From Nocardia amamiensis (lineage in GTDB: Bacteria > Actinomycetota > Actinomycetes > Mycobacteriales > Mycobacteriaceae), in contig NZ_JADLQX010000002.1 of NCBI RefSeq assembly GCF_015477605.1, positions 62,001-126,000 of the forward strand: DNA of 64,000 nt, read 5' to 3'. Below are positions 1 through 9,648 of the stretch, one piece after another; position 1 is the first letter of the stretch, and the number at the start of each line of letters is the position of its first letter. The position numbers and the translations under genes are program-made. Below the pieces are notes generated by a model. That model was not told the DNA's origin. It saw only the letters and a list, made by a program, of their open reading frames with translations, and did no database searches.

Positions 1-330
1 AAGAACGGCGATTCCCGCGTACCGGCCATGCGGGCGGAGCTGGAGCGCGTCGCGGCGGTGACCGGAGGTGAGCGCTGGTTGCGCATGTACGTCGAGCTGG
101 AACGCGCGATGGCAGAGGCGACCGGGCTCGCGCCGAATCTCGATTTTCCCGCCGGCCCCGCCTATTACCTGATGGGGTTCGACATCGCGATGTTCACGCC
201 GATCTTCGTGATGAGCCGGATCGCCGGGTGGACCGCGCACATCATCGAGCAAGCGGTATCGAACGCGTTGATCCGCCCGCTGTCGGAGTACACCGGCGTA
301 CCGCAGCGGGAGCTGGCCCTCAGGCGCTGA
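1..330 (+). CDS. 2-methylcitrate/citrate synthase, C-terminal part
   Basis: The reading frame is open from base 1, so the start lies upstream and only about 109 C-terminal residues are seen. Condensation of an acyl-CoA with oxaloacetate is the family reaction (TCA or methylcitrate cycle, cytosol). The visible part carries the small-domain signature of the family: a KNGDSRVP stretch, then GFDIAMFTPIFVMSRIAGW, then AHIIEQ and the terminal RPLSEYTG block. The IRPLSEY ending is closer to methylcitrate synthases (PrpC/GltA1 type) than to the long hexameric citrate synthases, but without the N-terminal half I cannot decide. It ends 115 bases before the next gene. Confidence 0.85.
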   Translation, partial: KNGDSRVPAMRAELERVAAVTGGERWLRMYVELERAMAEATGLAPNLDFPAGPAYYLMGFDIAMFTPIFVMSRIAGWTAHIIEQAVSNALIRPLSEYTGVPQRELALRR

Positions 331-445
331 CCGGAGCGACCTGCCCGGTGGGTGGGCCTTCGATTCCCTTCCCTACCGAGCAATTGCTTGGTTGAATCGA
401 GGGGCGAACCCCGCCCGCCGGCTAGCAGGAAAGTGAGCCACGCGA

Positions 446-817
446 ATGCCGACTCCCGACGAGCTCGTCCGTGCGATGTGCCGAAGCTGGTCCGACCCCG
501 ATCCCGACCGGATCAGTGCGTACTTCGCCGAAGACGCTGTCTACCACAACATTCCGATGGAACCCATCGTCGGCCGCGCTGCCATCCGCGACTTCATCGC
601 CGGCTTCCTGACCACCTTCGACGCCATCGACTTCGACATCCACCACCAGATCGCGTCCGGCAACGTGGTCATGAACGAACGCACCGACACCCTGCTCTCC
701 GCAGGCCGCGCGACCCCACTCCCGGTCATGGGCTTCTTCGAGGTCACCGACGGCGCCATCAGCACCTGGCGCGACTACTTCGACATGGCGGTCATCAACA
801 AGGCTTTCGGACTGTAG
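446..817 (+). CDS. NTF2-like / limonene-1,2-epoxide hydrolase family protein
   Basis: A 123-residue protein with the NTF2-like alpha+beta cone fold pattern: an N-terminal helix, YFAEDAVYHNIPMEPIVGR, an FIAGF helix, then beta strands ending in GFFEVTDGAISTWRDYFD. These blocks are those of the SnoaL/limonene-epoxide-hydrolase branch, in which Asp and Arg residues near the end (here WRDYFD) line the pocket. The real substrate is unknown and many relatives have no shown enzymatic role. It stands alone, with the ATG at 446 and a short upstream gap. Length is normal for the family. Confidence 0.75.
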   Translation: MPTPDELVRAMCRSWSDPDPDRISAYFAEDAVYHNIPMEPIVGRAAIRDFIAGFLTTFDAIDFDIHHQIASGNVVMNERTDTLLSAGRATPLPVMGFFEVTDGAISTWRDYFDMAVINKAFGL

Positions 818-824
818 GGCTGGG

Positions 825-1144
825 TCAGCCGAAGGCTTCGTCCTCGGATTCGGCGGTGGCGGCTTTGCGAATCCAGGATTCGAGTTGGTCGATGTTCATG
901 CACCCGGCGATCTTGACCCGCACGTGGTCCGCGATGGTGATCCCGCGAGCGTCGAGGGCCATGAGGAGCAGTCGCGCGGCTTCCTCGGCTCGTCCCTCGG
1001 CTCGTCCCTCGTCGCGCCCCTGTGCGACGTACTTGCGGGCGAAGTCGCTCTGATATTCGTACTTGAAGGCGGATGTCATGAGTTCCTCCAATTTGGCTGC
1101 GTCCGGAACATCTCTACGAGCACTTCGTGCTGCTGCGTCGGCAT
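825..1144 (-). pseudogene. Remnant of an Rpn/TIGR01784-like hypothetical protein with internal deletion
   Basis: Two pieces of what looks like one actinobacterial protein lie head to tail on the minus strand. The piece from 1144 to 1076 gives a typical N terminus (MPTQQHEVLVEMFRTQPN) that hits a stop after 22 codons. The overlapping frame from 1091 to 825 gives a typical C terminus (FKYEYQSDFARKYVAQG, repeated GRAEG, then a DARG helix and a terminal LESWIRKAA). As I remember the family, full-length members have over 200 residues of nuclease-like core between these parts. Here the core is gone and the pieces are out of frame, so the gene is very probably dead. The 88-residue C-terminal frame could still be translated. 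Confidence 0.6.
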
Positions 1145-1556
1145 GGCAACGGAAGTTACACGGGGACAGCGATATTCGGTATCGCGGAAATTAGTCGCGA
1201 TTGCCTGGAACCGAATCGGGTGAGCACGCGTCGAAGTAGGGCAAGAGGGGAAAGACCGAGTCGGAGATGACGTGCGAGGAGGGGTCTGCCGATGGAGCGT
1301 TGTTCCGGGTGTCATACGGCGTGGCGGAAGGGGATGCGGGCGCGGGCGCGGGTGCTGCCGGTGGCGCGGCGGGAGGAGCCGTGTGAGCGGTATACGTCAC
1401 GGCGGCAGCGTCCACGGCCGGAACCGGAGCCCGAATGAGTCCGTAGGGGATTGGCTTCCGGGGAGGATATTTCGCTCGGCGGGTCAAGACTCGGTCGATG
1501 GGGATCGGGGCGAGCGCTCAGGACCGCAGGCAACGCGGTCGGTCGGGACGTGAGCC
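1145..1556. other. Intergenic stretch without a supported gene
   Basis: About 410 bases between the remnant gene and the metE terminator. Several overlapping frames are open on both strands, among them a Pro/Ala-rich 98-codon frame at 1191-1487 on the minus strand, but none has a convincing start site, codon pattern or recognisable domain. The longest minus frame contains a Pro/Ala run that could be random translation of GC-rich DNA. I see no promoter or RNA gene here. Confidence 0.5.
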
Positions 1557-1587
1557 GGCGCCCCCTTCGCCGGGGGAAGGGGGCGCC
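1557..1587 (-). terminator. Rho-independent-type hairpin downstream of metE
   Basis: A perfect 12-bp stem, GGCGCCCCCTTC at 1557-1568 pairing with GAAGGGGGCGCC at 1576-1587, encloses a 7-base loop. It sits 24 bases past the metE stop. There is no clear U-run, which is usual for actinobacterial terminators. Confidence 0.75.
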
Positions 1588-1610
1588 GATCACCGCTCAG
1601 GCGGACGCGT

Positions 1611-3878
1611 TCACCGCACAGCCGCCGCCGCGGCGACCATATTGCGCAGCGAGGCTTCCACTTCGGCGCGTCCCCTGGTCTTCAATCCGCAATCCGGATT
1701 GACCCAGAGACGTTCGGCTGGAACGGCTTTCAGCGCGGCTCGCAGTGAGGTGGTGATCTCGTCCACGCTGGGCACCCGCGGCGAGTGGATGTCGTACACG
1801 CCCGGGCCGACGCCCAGATCGAAGCCCGCCGCATTGAGGTCGTCGAGCACCTCCATGTGCGAGCGTGCGGCCTCGATCGACGTGACGTCGGCATCCAGCC
1901 CGGCGATCGCGTCGATCACCTCGCCGAACTCCGAATAGCACAGGTGCGTGTGGATCTGCGTGGCATCCGAGACACCGGAGGTGGCGAGCCGGAACGACCG
2001 CACAGACCACTCCAGGTACGCGGGCTGGTCCGCCGCGCGCAGCGGAAGCAGCTCGCGCAGAGCCGGTTCGTCGACCTGGATGATCCGGATGCCCGCCGAC
2101 TGCAGGTCCACGGTCTCGTCCCGGATCGCCAGCGCCACCTGGCGTGCGGATTCCTCCAGCGGCTGGTCGTCGCGGACGAACGACCACGCGAGAATGGTCA
2201 CCGGGCCGGTCAGCATCCCTTTGACCGGCTTGTCGGTGAGCGACTGCGCGTAGCCGATCCACTCGACGGTCATCGGCTCCCGGCGCGCCACGTCTCCGAA
2301 CAGGATCGGCGGCCGAACGCAACGCGTCCCGTACGACTGCACCCACCCGTGCTCGGTGGCCGCGAAACCGTCCAGCTGCTCGGCGAAGTACTGCACCATG
2401 TCATTGCGCTCCGGCTCGCCGTGCACCAGCACGTCCAAGCCCAGGTCCTCCTGGAGCGCGACGACGTCCGCGATCTCGGCGCGCATGCGGCGCACGTACT
2501 CCGCCTGATCGATCTCCCCCTTGCGCAGCGCGGCCCGCGCCAGCCGGATCGCGGAGGTCTGCGGATAGGAACCGATCGTCGTGGTCGGCAGCGCGGGCAG
2601 CCGCAAACGATCCCGTTGCAGCTCACGGCGCTGCTCGGCGGGCGCACGGTGGACGGCGTCCGGCCCGAGCGCGGCCAACCTGGCCCGCACCTGTGGGTTA
2701 TTCAGTCGTGGATCCGACCGCCGCGCCGCCAGCGCCGCCTGCACCGCGGCCAAGTCGGCACCGATCGCTTCCGGTCCCTCGTGCAGGCCGGTGGCGAGAA
2801 GCTGTACCTCCGCTACCTTCTCCGCCCCGAAAGCCAGCCACCACCGCAGTCGCTCGTCCAACCGGGTCTCCGCGGCCAGCGTGTACGGCACGTGCAGCAA
2901 CGAGCACGAGCTCGAAACCGCCACCCGCCCGGCGGATCCCAGCAAAGTGCCGAGGGTGGCGAGGGCGCGGTCCAGATCGGTGCGCCACACGTTGCGTCCG
3001 TCCACCACTCCGGCGACGACCAGCTTGCCCGCGAGGGCGGGCACCGCCGCCACCGCGGAAACATCGGTGCCGGAGGTGAAGTCGACGGCGACGGCCTCGA
3101 TACCGGTTCCGGCCAGCGGGGCGAGCGCGGCACCCGGATCACCGAAGTAGGTCGCGACCAGGATCGCGGGACGCTCGGTCGCCTCGGCCAGTTCGGCGTA
3201 GGTGATCTGCACCAGGTCGATCTCCTCCGCCGTGAGGTCGGTGACCAGCACCGGTTCGTCGATCTGCATCCACTCCGCGCCCGCGACGGCGAGCCTGCGC
3301 AGCAGCTCCCGATACAGCGGAAGCAGCTCGAGCAGCCGGGCCAGTGCCGGGCCGCCGGTCGCCTTCGCCAGCTTCAGGAAGGTGATCGGACCGATCACCA
3401 CCGGCCGCGCGGGTACGCCCAGCTCGAGCGCCTCCCGCAGTTCCTCCAGCAGCTTCTCCGGGTGCAGCGAGAACGCGGTGTCCGGGCCGATCTCCGGCAC
3501 CAAGTAGTGGTAGTTGGTGTCGAACCACTTGGTCATTTCCAACGGTTCGACCGTGTCGGTGCCGCGAGCGGCGGCGAAGTACCGATCCAGCGGATCGGCG
3601 ATCCCGGCGACCCGAGGCGGCAGCGCGCCGAGCAGCACGGCGGTGTCGAGCATCTGGTCGTAATAGGAGAAGGTCCCGACGGGGATCGAGTCCAAGCCCG
3701 CCGCGAGCAGTTCGGTGAGCTGAGCACGCCGTAGCTCACGTGCCACAGCGTGCAACTTCTCGGCGTCGATATTGCCTGCCCAATACGCCTCGATGGCCCG
3801 TTTGAGCTCGCGCCGCGGCCCCACTCGTGGTAGCCCGAGAACCGTTGCGGTGAACGGATTTTGCTGTGAAACAGTCAC
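1611..3878 (-). CDS. metE: Cobalamin-independent methionine synthase
   Basis: 5-Methyltetrahydropteroyltriglutamate-homocysteine methyltransferase; it makes methionine without B12 in the cytosol. The 755 residues match the family length of about 755-760. The N-terminal barrel starts [19 protein letters not shown]. The C-terminal catalytic barrel has the zinc and substrate motifs: [33 protein letters not shown] (zinc His/Cys) and NPDCGLKTR (zinc Cys). I chose the GTG at 3878 because GGAG lies 7 bases upstream and the protein then begins VTVSQQNPF; the frame is open a further 13 codons to an ATG at 3917 with no ribosome site. The leader contains a cobalamin riboswitch, so expression should fall when B12 is available. 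Confidence 0.95.
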   Translation of the reverse strand: MTVSQQNPFTATVLGLPRVGPRRELKRAIEAYWAGNIDAEKLHAVARELRRAQLTELLAAGLDSIPVGTFSYYDQMLDTAVLLGALPPRVAGIADPLDRYFAAARGTDTVEPLEMTKWFDTNYHYLVPEIGPDTAFSLHPEKLLEELREALELGVPARPVVIGPITFLKLAKATGGPALARLLELLPLYRELLRRLAVAGAEWMQIDEPVLVTDLTAEEIDLVQITYAELAEATERPAILVATYFGDPGAALAPLAGTGIEAVAVDFTSGTDVSAVAAVPALAGKLVVAGVVDGRNVWRTDLDRALATLGTLLGSAGRVAVSSSCSLLHVPYTLAAETRLDERLRWWLAFGAEKVAEVQLLATGLHEGPEAIGADLAAVQAALAARRSDPRLNNPQVRARLAALGPDAVHRAPAEQRRELQRDRLRLPALPTTTIGSYPQTSAIRLARAALRKGEIDQAEYVRRMRAEIADVVALQEDLGLDVLVHGEPERNDMVQYFAEQLDGFAATEHGWVQSYGTRCVRPPILFGDVARREPMTVEWIGYAQSLTDKPVKGMLTGPVTILAWSFVRDDQPLEESARQVALAIRDETVDLQSAGIRIIQVDEPALRELLPLRAADQPAYLEWSVRSFRLATSGVSDATQIHTHLCYSEFGEVIDAIAGLDADVTSIEAARSHMEVLDDLNAAGFDLGVGPGVYDIHSPRVPSVDEITTSLRAALKAVPAERLWVNPDCGLKTRGRAEVEASLRNMVAAAAAVR

Positions 3879-4039
3879 GATGTTTCTCCATTGCTGAGGA
3901 CGAAAAGCCATCGCCATACGGGCAGGCGGAGAACCTTATGACATGCCGGAGATATTCCCGGCCGAGGAGCCCGACATGTCAGCTGGTGGTCCGCGCGCCC
4001 AATCCACGAGGCGGTGGCCGCCGGATACGGCGTACCCGG

Positions 4040-4320
4040 CACGGCTGGCAGGTCTTCGGACTCGCGGGCACCGGCCGGGGGACGGTCCGGCTCGCGCCGG
4101 TGTTCCCGATGGCCGACCTACTGGCCGTCGCTTCCCGAGTCGCGGCACCTTGCGGCCCGGTGAACTCAGTGCCTGATGACGGCGGTCGTTCCTGCATACC
4201 GCTGCGGGACAGTCCCGGATTCCCACCGGGTTCCCTCTCGCCCGCCGTGACGTCGCCGCACGGACGGGCTCGACTCCGTCGCGCGACGTAGGGGCTCCAT
4301 CTCGCCGCGCACCGGTGAAC
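4040..4320 (-). promoter_or_regulatory. Cobalamin (B12) riboswitch upstream of metE
   Basis: Read on the minus strand, the leader of metE contains the conserved cobalamin aptamer core: GGGAACCCGGTGGGAATCCG followed by GGACTGTCCCGCAGCGGT (about 4240-4199), a long variable part, and a late B12 box, GAGTCCGAAGACCTGCC (about 4063-4047). Between the aptamer and the metE start a further hairpin, GCCGG/CCGGC around 3945-3962, may be part of the expression platform. By family knowledge, adenosyl- or methylcobalamin binding turns the downstream gene off. The outer boundaries are approximate. Confidence 0.92.
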
Positions 4321-4494
4321 CAGCTGCTCCTTCAGCATAGGCTGCCCCGCCTCTCCGGGCATGATTGCTCCCCCGAAGCTCATGTATCGGGACTGTGAAC
4401 GCAACTTCGCAACGGTGCTAGGGGCCTTTGTGAAGAGCCTTGCGAAGGGGGATTCCTTGTTCGTGCTTTTCACGAAGCCGGGTACCTTAGGTCA

Positions 4495-7400
4495 ATGTTC
4501 TCGAAAGTCTTGGTTGCCAACCGTGGCGAGATCGCCATCCGCGCCTTCCGCGCGGCCTACGAACTCGGCATCGGGACGGTCGCCGTGTTTCCCCATGAGG
4601 ACCGCAATTCGGTTCATCGGCTGAAGGCGGCGGAGTCGTATCAGATCGGGGAGCCAGGCCATCCGGTCCGGGCGTACCTGTCCATCGATGCGATCATCGA
4701 GGCGGCCAAGTCGGCGGGGGCGGACGCCATCTACCCTGGCTACGGCTTTCTCTCGGAGAACCCGGACCTGGCGGCGGCCTGTGCCCGGGAGGGCATCACC
4801 TTCATCGGGCCCTCGGCCCAGGTGCTCGAGCTGGCCGGGAACAAAGCGCGCGCCATCGAGGCGGCCAAGGCGGCCGGGCTTCCGGTGCTGCGCTCCAGCG
4901 CGCCGTCGGCGGACGTGGACGAGTTGCTCGCCGCGTCCCGGGAGCTGCAGTACCCGATCTTCGTCAAGGCGGTCGCAGGCGGTGGCGGACGCGGCATGCG
5001 CCGCGTGGCCGCCCCCGAGCAGTTGCGTGAGTCGATCGAGGCGGCCTCGCGGGAGGCGGAGTCGGCGTTCGGCGATCCGACCGTGTTCCTCGAGCAAGCG
5101 GTGGTGAACCCGCGGCACATCGAGGTGCAGATCCTGGCCGATCAGCACGGCAACGTGATGCACCTGTTCGAGCGAGACTGCTCGATGCAGCGCCGTCACC
5201 AGAAGGTCATCGAGCTCGCGCCTGCGCCGAACCTGGATCCGGCGCTGCGGGAACGGATCTGCGCCGACGCGGTGGCCTTCGCACGCCAGATCGGCTACTC
5301 GTGCGCGGGCACCGTGGAGTTCCTGCTCGACGAGCGCGGCAACCATGTCTTCATCGAGATGAACCCGCGCATCCAGGTCGAGCACACGGTGACCGAGGAG
5401 ATCACCGATGTGGACCTGGTGCAGTCGCAGTTGCGCATCGCCGCCGGAGAGACCCTCGCCGACCTCGGGTTGAGCCAGGACGCGGTGACGATCCGGGGCG
5501 CGGCGCTGCAGTGCCGGATCACGACCGAGGACCCGGCCAACGGATTCCGCCCGGACACCGGCCGCATCACCGCCTACCGCACGCCGGGCGGCGCGGGCAT
5601 CCGGCTGGACGGCGGTGCGAATCTCGGTGCCGAGATCGGCGCCTACTTCGACTCGATGCTGGTCAAGCTCACGTGCCGCGGTCGCGACTTCCCGTCGGCG
5701 GTGGCGCGGGCGCGACGGGCGCTGGCGGAGTTCCGCATCCGCGGTGTGGCCACCAATATCCCGTTCCTGCTCGCGGTGCTCGATGATCCCGACTTCAAGG
5801 CGGGCCGGGTCACCACGTCGTTTATCGACGAGCGTCCGCAGCTGCTCACCCTGCGCCAATCCGCCGACCGCGGCACCAAGATCCTCGAGTACCTGGCCGA
5901 TGTCACCGTGAACAAGCCGCACGGTGAGCGGCCGACCACGGTGTACCCGCACGACAAGCTGCCCGCGATCGACCTGAGCGTGCCGCCGCCGGACGGCTCG
6001 CGGCAGCGGCTGCTGGCGTTGGGTCCGGAGGGTTTCGCGCGGGCGTTGCGCGAGCAGAAGGCGGTCGGCGTCACCGACACCACCTTCCGCGACGCGCACC
6101 AGTCGCTGCTGGCCACCCGGGTGCGCACCAACGGCCTGCTCGGTGTGGCCAGGCACGTCGCGCGCCTGACGCCGGAGTTGCTGTCGATCGAGGCGTGGGG
6201 CGGCGCGACCTACGACGTCGCCTTGCGGTTCCTGTACGAGGACCCGTGGGAGCGGCTGGCCGCGCTGCGCGAGGCGGTACCGAACATCTGTTTGCAGATG
6301 CTGCTGCGCGGCCGCAACACCGTCGGCTACACCCCGTATCCGGAGCAGGTGACCCGCGCGTTCGTTTCCGAGGCAACCGCGACCGGCATCGACATCTTCC
6401 GTATCTTCGACGCGCTCAACAATGTCGACCAGATGCGTCCGGCCATCGACGCGGTGCGCGAAACCGGGACGGCGGTGGCGGAAGTCGCCATGAGCTACAC
6501 CGGTGACCTGGCGAATCCGGACGAATCGCTCTACACCCTCGACTATTACCTGAAGCTGGCCGAGCAGATCGTCGACGCGGGCGCGCACGTGCTGGCCATC
6601 AAGGACATGGCCGGTCTGCTGCGCGCCCCGGCCGCTACCAAGCTGGTCACCGCGCTGCGCAGCAACTTCGATCTGCCGGTGCACGTGCACACCCACGACA
6701 CCCCCGGCGGACAGCTGGCCACCTACCTCGCCGCCTGGCAGGCCGGTGCGGACGCCGTCGACGGTGCGAGCGCGGCGATGGCCGGAACCACCAGCCAGCC
6801 CGCGTTGTCGGCGATCGTCGCGGCGGCAGCGCACAGCGAGTACGACACCGGTCTCGATCTGCAGAATGTGTGCGATCTGGAGCCGTACTGGGAGGCGCTG
6901 CGGAAGGTGTACGCGCCGTTCGAGTCCGGGCTGCCCGCACCCACCGGCCGGGTCTACACCCACGAGATCCCCGGCGGTCAGCTGTCGAATCTGCGGCAGC
7001 AGGCCATCGCGCTCGGTCTCGGCGACCGGTTCGAAGAGGTCGAGGCCAAATACGCCGCGGCCGACCGGCTGCTGGGGCGTCTGGTGAAAGTCACGCCGTC
7101 ATCGAAGGTCGTCGGCGACCTCGCGCTCGCGCTGGTCGGTACCGGCGTCGACATCGAGGACTTCGCCGCCGACCCGGGCCGCTACGACATCCCCGACTCC
7201 GTGATCGGGTTCCTCCGCGGCGAACTCGGCACTCCCGCAGGGGGATGGCCCGAGCCGTTCCGCAGCAAGGCGTTGGCCGGTCGCGGCGCGGCCAAGCCGG
7301 AGACACCGCTGACCCCCGCGGACGAGAAAGGGCTGGCCGGTACCTCCGAAGAGCGGCGCGCCACGCTCAACCGCCTGCTCTTCCCCGGCCCCACCGCCGA

Positions 7401-7899
7401 ATTCCTCGCCCACCGGGAGAAGTACGGCGACACCTCCGGACTCTCGGCCAACCAGTTCCTCTACGGTCTGCGCCGTGGTGAGGAACACCGGGTGCAGCTG
7501 GAGAAAGGCGTCACCCTGCTCATCGGCCTGGAGGCGATCTCGGAGCCGGACGAGCGCGGCATGCGCACGGTGATGTGCATCCTGAACGGGCAGCTGCGGC
7601 CGATCTCGGTGCGTGACCGCTCGATCGCCAGCGACATCCCCGCCGCGGAGAAGGCCGACAAGGCCAATCCGGGGCACGTCGCGGCCCCGTTCGCCGGCGT
7701 GGTGACTCTCGCTGTGTCCGAAGGCGATTCGGTCGCCGCGGGCGAAACCATCGGCACCATCGAAGCCATGAAGATGGAAGCCGCGATCACCGCGCCGCGC
7801 GCGGGCATCGTCGGACGCGTCGCGATCGGCCCGGTGCAGCAGGTGGAAGGCGGCGATCTGCTCATCGAGCTGACCGTGCGGGAATCCTCCGCCCAATGA
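4495..7899 (+). CDS. pyc: Pyruvate carboxylase
   Basis: Biotin-dependent, ATP-driven carboxylation of pyruvate to oxaloacetate; an anaplerotic cytosolic enzyme acting as a tetramer. The 1134 residues carry all domains on one chain. Biotin carboxylase occupies about 1-460 (SKVLVANRGEIAIRAFRAA, the Gly-rich loop AGGGGRGMRR, FIEMNPRIQVEHTVTE). The carboxyltransferase barrel is about 530-830 (VTDTTFRDAHQSLLATRVRT, IKDMAGLL, HVHTHDTPGG metal site). The C-terminal biotinyl domain has the EAMKMEA motif, with the biotinylated Lys at about 1093. The start MFSKVLVANRG is standard. The gene is divergent from the metE leader and overlaps rsmD by 4 bases. Confidence 0.97.
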   Translation: MFSKVLVANRGEIAIRAFRAAYELGIGTVAVFPHEDRNSVHRLKAAESYQIGEPGHPVRAYLSIDAIIEAAKSAGADAIYPGYGFLSENPDLAAACAREGITFIGPSAQVLELAGNKARAIEAAKAAGLPVLRSSAPSADVDELLAASRELQYPIFVKAVAGGGGRGMRRVAAPEQLRESIEAASREAESAFGDPTVFLEQAVVNPRHIEVQILADQHGNVMHLFERDCSMQRRHQKVIELAPAPNLDPALRERICADAVAFARQIGYSCAGTVEFLLDERGNHVFIEMNPRIQVEHTVTEEITDVDLVQSQLRIAAGETLADLGLSQDAVTIRGAALQCRITTEDPANGFRPDTGRITAYRTPGGAGIRLDGGANLGAEIGAYFDSMLVKLTCRGRDFPSAVARARRALAEFRIRGVATNIPFLLAVLDDPDFKAGRVTTSFIDERPQLLTLRQSADRGTKILEYLADVTVNKPHGERPTTVYPHDKLPAIDLSVPPPDGSRQRLLALGPEGFARALREQKAVGVTDTTFRDAHQSLLATRVRTNGLLGVARHVARLTPELLSIEAWGGATYDVALRFLYEDPWERLAALREAVPNICLQMLLRGRNTVGYTPYPEQVTRAFVSEATATGIDIFRIFDALNNVDQMRPAIDAVRETGTAVAEVAMSYTGDLANPDESLYTLDYYLKLAEQIVDAGAHVLAIKDMAGLLRAPAATKLVTALRSNFDLPVHVHTHDTPGGQLATYLAAWQAGADAVDGASAAMAGTTSQPALSAIVAAAAHSEYDTGLDLQNVCDLEPYWEALRKVYAPFESGLPAPTGRVYTHEIPGGQLSNLRQQAIALGLGDRFEEVEAKYAAADRLLGRLVKVTPSSKVVGDLALALVGTGVDIEDFAADPGRYDIPDSVIGFLRGELGTPAGGWPEPFRSKALAGRGAAKPETPLTPADEKGLAGTSEERRATLNRLLFPGPTAEFLAHREKYGDTSGLSANQFLYGLRRGEEHRVQLEKGVTLLIGLEAISEPDERGMRTVMCILNGQLRPISVRDRSIASDIPAAEKADKANPGHVAAPFAGVVTLAVSEGDSVAAGETIGTIEAMKMEAAITAPRAGIVGRVAIGPVQQVEGGDLLIELTVRESSAQ

Positions 7900-8459
7900 C
7901 CCGGATCGTCGCGGGGACGGCGGGCGGGCGGCGCCTGCGGGTGCCGCCCTCGGGCACCCGCCCGACCTCCGATCGGGTACGGGAGGCGCTGTTCAGCGCC
8001 TTGGACGCGCGGCTGGACTTCGCGGGCGCCCGCGTGCTCGACCTTTACGCGGGCTCCGGCGCGCTCGGGTTGGAGGCGCTCTCGCGCGGCGCCGAGCACG
8101 CGTTGCTCATCGAGTCCGACCGCAAAGCGGCCGCGGTGGTGCGCGGCAATATCACCGAGCTCGGGCTGCCCGGCGCCGAGCTGCGCGTCGCGACGGTGGC
8201 CAGCGTGCTGCGGCTGGGCGGTGCAGGTGGCTTCGACGTGGTGTTCTCCGATCCGCCCTACGCGGTCGACAACGCCGCCGTTCTCGCCGACCTGCGCGCG
8301 CTGGCCGAGCACGGCTGGCTGCGTCCCGGCGCCGTGGTGGTGCTGGAGCGTTCGGCGCGTTCGCCCGAAACAGCTTGGCCCGCAGGCTTCCTCCCCGCGA
8401 AGCCGCGCCGGTACGGCGAAACGCGCATCGATCTGGCGGAGTTCGAGCCGGAGGAGTAG
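7896..8459 (+). CDS. rsmD: 16S rRNA (guanine(966)-N2)-methyltransferase RsmD
   Basis: Methylates G966 of 16S rRNA in the small subunit. The 187 residues show the start MTRIVAGTAGGRRL, the SAM loop LDLYAGSGALGLEALSRGA and the catalytic SDPPYAVDN motif (DPPY of N6/N2 methylases). It begins inside the pyc stop (ATGA overlap) and is followed by coaD after 53 bases. The rsmD-coaD pairing is conserved in bacteria. Confidence 0.95.
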   Translation: MTRIVAGTAGGRRLRVPPSGTRPTSDRVREALFSALDARLDFAGARVLDLYAGSGALGLEALSRGAEHALLIESDRKAAAVVRGNITELGLPGAELRVATVASVLRLGGAGGFDVVFSDPPYAVDNAAVLADLRALAEHGWLRPGAVVVLERSARSPETAWPAGFLPAKPRRYGETRIDLAEFEPEE

Positions 8460-8512
8460 ACGCGGGCGTGGCCACGCGTGCCGCAGGGCCGCGGCCCTGC
8501 TAGCGTCGCCTC

Positions 8513-8998
8513 ATGGCAGGAGCACTGTGCCCCGGGTCGTTCGACCCCGTGACCAACGGACACCTCGACGTCTTCAACCGGGCGGCGGCCCAGTTCGACG
8601 AGGTGGTCGTCACCGTCCTGATCAACCCGAAGAAGCAGGGCATGTTCACCGTCGAGGAGCGCATCGAGATGCTGCGCGAGTCGACCGCGCACTTGTCCAA
8701 CGTCCGGGTGGAGTCATGGCACGGCCTGCTCGTGGACTTCGCTCGGGAACAGGGGATCACCGCCATCGTGAAGGGCCTGCGCGACTTCGGCGACTTCGGC
8801 TATGAGCTGCAAATGGCGCAGATGAACAAGAAACTCTCCGGCGTGGACACTTTTTTCATCGCCACCAACCCGTCCTTCAGCTACTTGTCCAGTTCCCTTG
8901 TCAAGGAGGTCGCCGCGTACGGCGGCGACGTCACCGACATGCTCCCCCCGTCGGTCCACAAACGCCTCCTCGACCGCCTCGCGGAACGTAAGAGCTGA
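8513..8998 (+). CDS. coaD: Phosphopantetheine adenylyltransferase
   Basis: Transfers AMP from ATP to 4'-phosphopantetheine, giving dephospho-CoA; the penultimate step of CoA synthesis. The 161 residues match the family. Visible motifs are the nucleotidyltransferase start [17 protein letters not shown] (with the GHLDV histidine that binds ATP), [19 protein letters not shown], and [19 protein letters not shown] near the C terminus. It lies 53 bases downstream of rsmD and converges with the GtrA-like gene. Confidence 0.97.
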   Translation: MAGALCPGSFDPVTNGHLDVFNRAAAQFDEVVVTVLINPKKQGMFTVEERIEMLRESTAHLSNVRVESWHGLLVDFAREQGITAIVKGLRDFGDFGYELQMAQMNKKLSGVDTFFIATNPSFSYLSSSLVKEVAAYGGDVTDMLPPSVHKRLLDRLAERKS

Positions 8999-9013
8999 AT
9001 CAGCCGGACAGCC

Positions 9014-9538
9014 TCAGAACACCAGACCGCGCAAGGCCAGGAAGCGCATGCCGCCGACCGCGGCGGTGATCGCCAGGATGGCCGCGGCCTGTGCGGTGCC
9101 CCCGAGGCCGGGCGCCCACACGCCGAGTGCGGCGAGGGCCGCGGTCGTGATGCCGAGACCGACGAGCGCCAGCCCGCCGCCTTCCCACTGGGCGGTGAAC
9201 CAGCCGACCCGGCCCGCGGCGTGGAAGGTCAGCTGGCGGTGCAGTTCGTTGGCGATCATGGTGCTGACGACCGAGCCGGCGACGTTCGCGATCAGCGGCC
9301 CCGCGCCGTGTACGGCGAAGAACAGCAGCACGTAGGCGACGTTGCTGGATCCGCCGACGAGCGCGAAGCGGATCAGCTGGGCGAAGGCGCGGTCACCGCG
9401 CAGGTACTGGATCAGCTGTCCGAACTTCGCCGCGGCGTCCGCCTGCGGCAACACCGGGTACGGGCTCACCCACGGCGTGAACAAGCTGGTGGCGCTCACT
9501 CCCGCCGGTCGCGGTAGTTCCAGAACAGTCATCGTCAT
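9014..9538 (-). CDS. GtrA-like four-helix membrane protein
   Basis: A 174-residue integral membrane protein. After a roughly 50-residue cytosolic N-terminal part comes the GtrA signature QLIRFALVGGSSNVAYVLLFF, followed by helices around VAGSVVSTMIANELHRQLTFH, the GGGLALVGLGITTAALAAL segment and a last hydrophobic stretch AAILAITAAVGGMRFLAL. GtrA-family proteins are thought to help move lipid-linked sugars across the membrane during cell-envelope glycan synthesis, but no partner glycosyltransferase lies next to it. It converges with coaD; the stops are 15 bases apart. Confidence 0.8.
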   Translation of the reverse strand: MTMTVLELPRPAGVSATSLFTPWVSPYPVLPQADAAAKFGQLIQYLRGDRAFAQLIRFALVGGSSNVAYVLLFFAVHGAGPLIANVAGSVVSTMIANELHRQLTFHAAGRVGWFTAQWEGGGLALVGLGITTAALAALGVWAPGLGGTAQAAAILAITAAVGGMRFLALRGLVF

Positions 9539-9630
9539 TCCGATCGAACACGAGCCATCGGCAGGGTCAACGGCGACGGGTCATCGCTTCCTTCCCCGTC
9601 GACTCTTGGCAGGTTCCGTACGTAGCGCAT

Positions 9631-9648
9631 ATTCAGCAATCGCTGAAT
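9631..9648. promoter_or_regulatory. 18-bp palindrome in the gtrA-like/sepIVA divergent region
   Basis: The 367 bases between the two divergent genes hold no gene I can support. ATTCAGC-AATC-GCTGAAT at 9631-9648 is a perfect inverted repeat with 7-bp arms and a 4-base centre, of the size of a dimeric repressor site. A TTGACA on the minus strand (9664-9659), 10 bases from the palindrome, could be a -35 box for the gtrA-like gene; no good -10 box follows at the normal distance. Confidence 0.35.

Noticed and set aside
1191..1487. Pro/Ala-rich 98-codon minus-strand frame
   Set aside because: TTG-type start without ribosome site, mixed third-position bases and no homology I recognise.
1785..3734. 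Long open frame (649 codons) on the plus strand opposite metE
   Set aside because: It mirrors the codon pattern of metE on the other strand, is rich in Arg/His/Gln as GC-rich shadows are, and has no recognisable domain.
4492..6963. 823-codon open frame opposite pyc
   Set aside because: Antisense shadow; pyc is unambiguous by motifs along its whole length.
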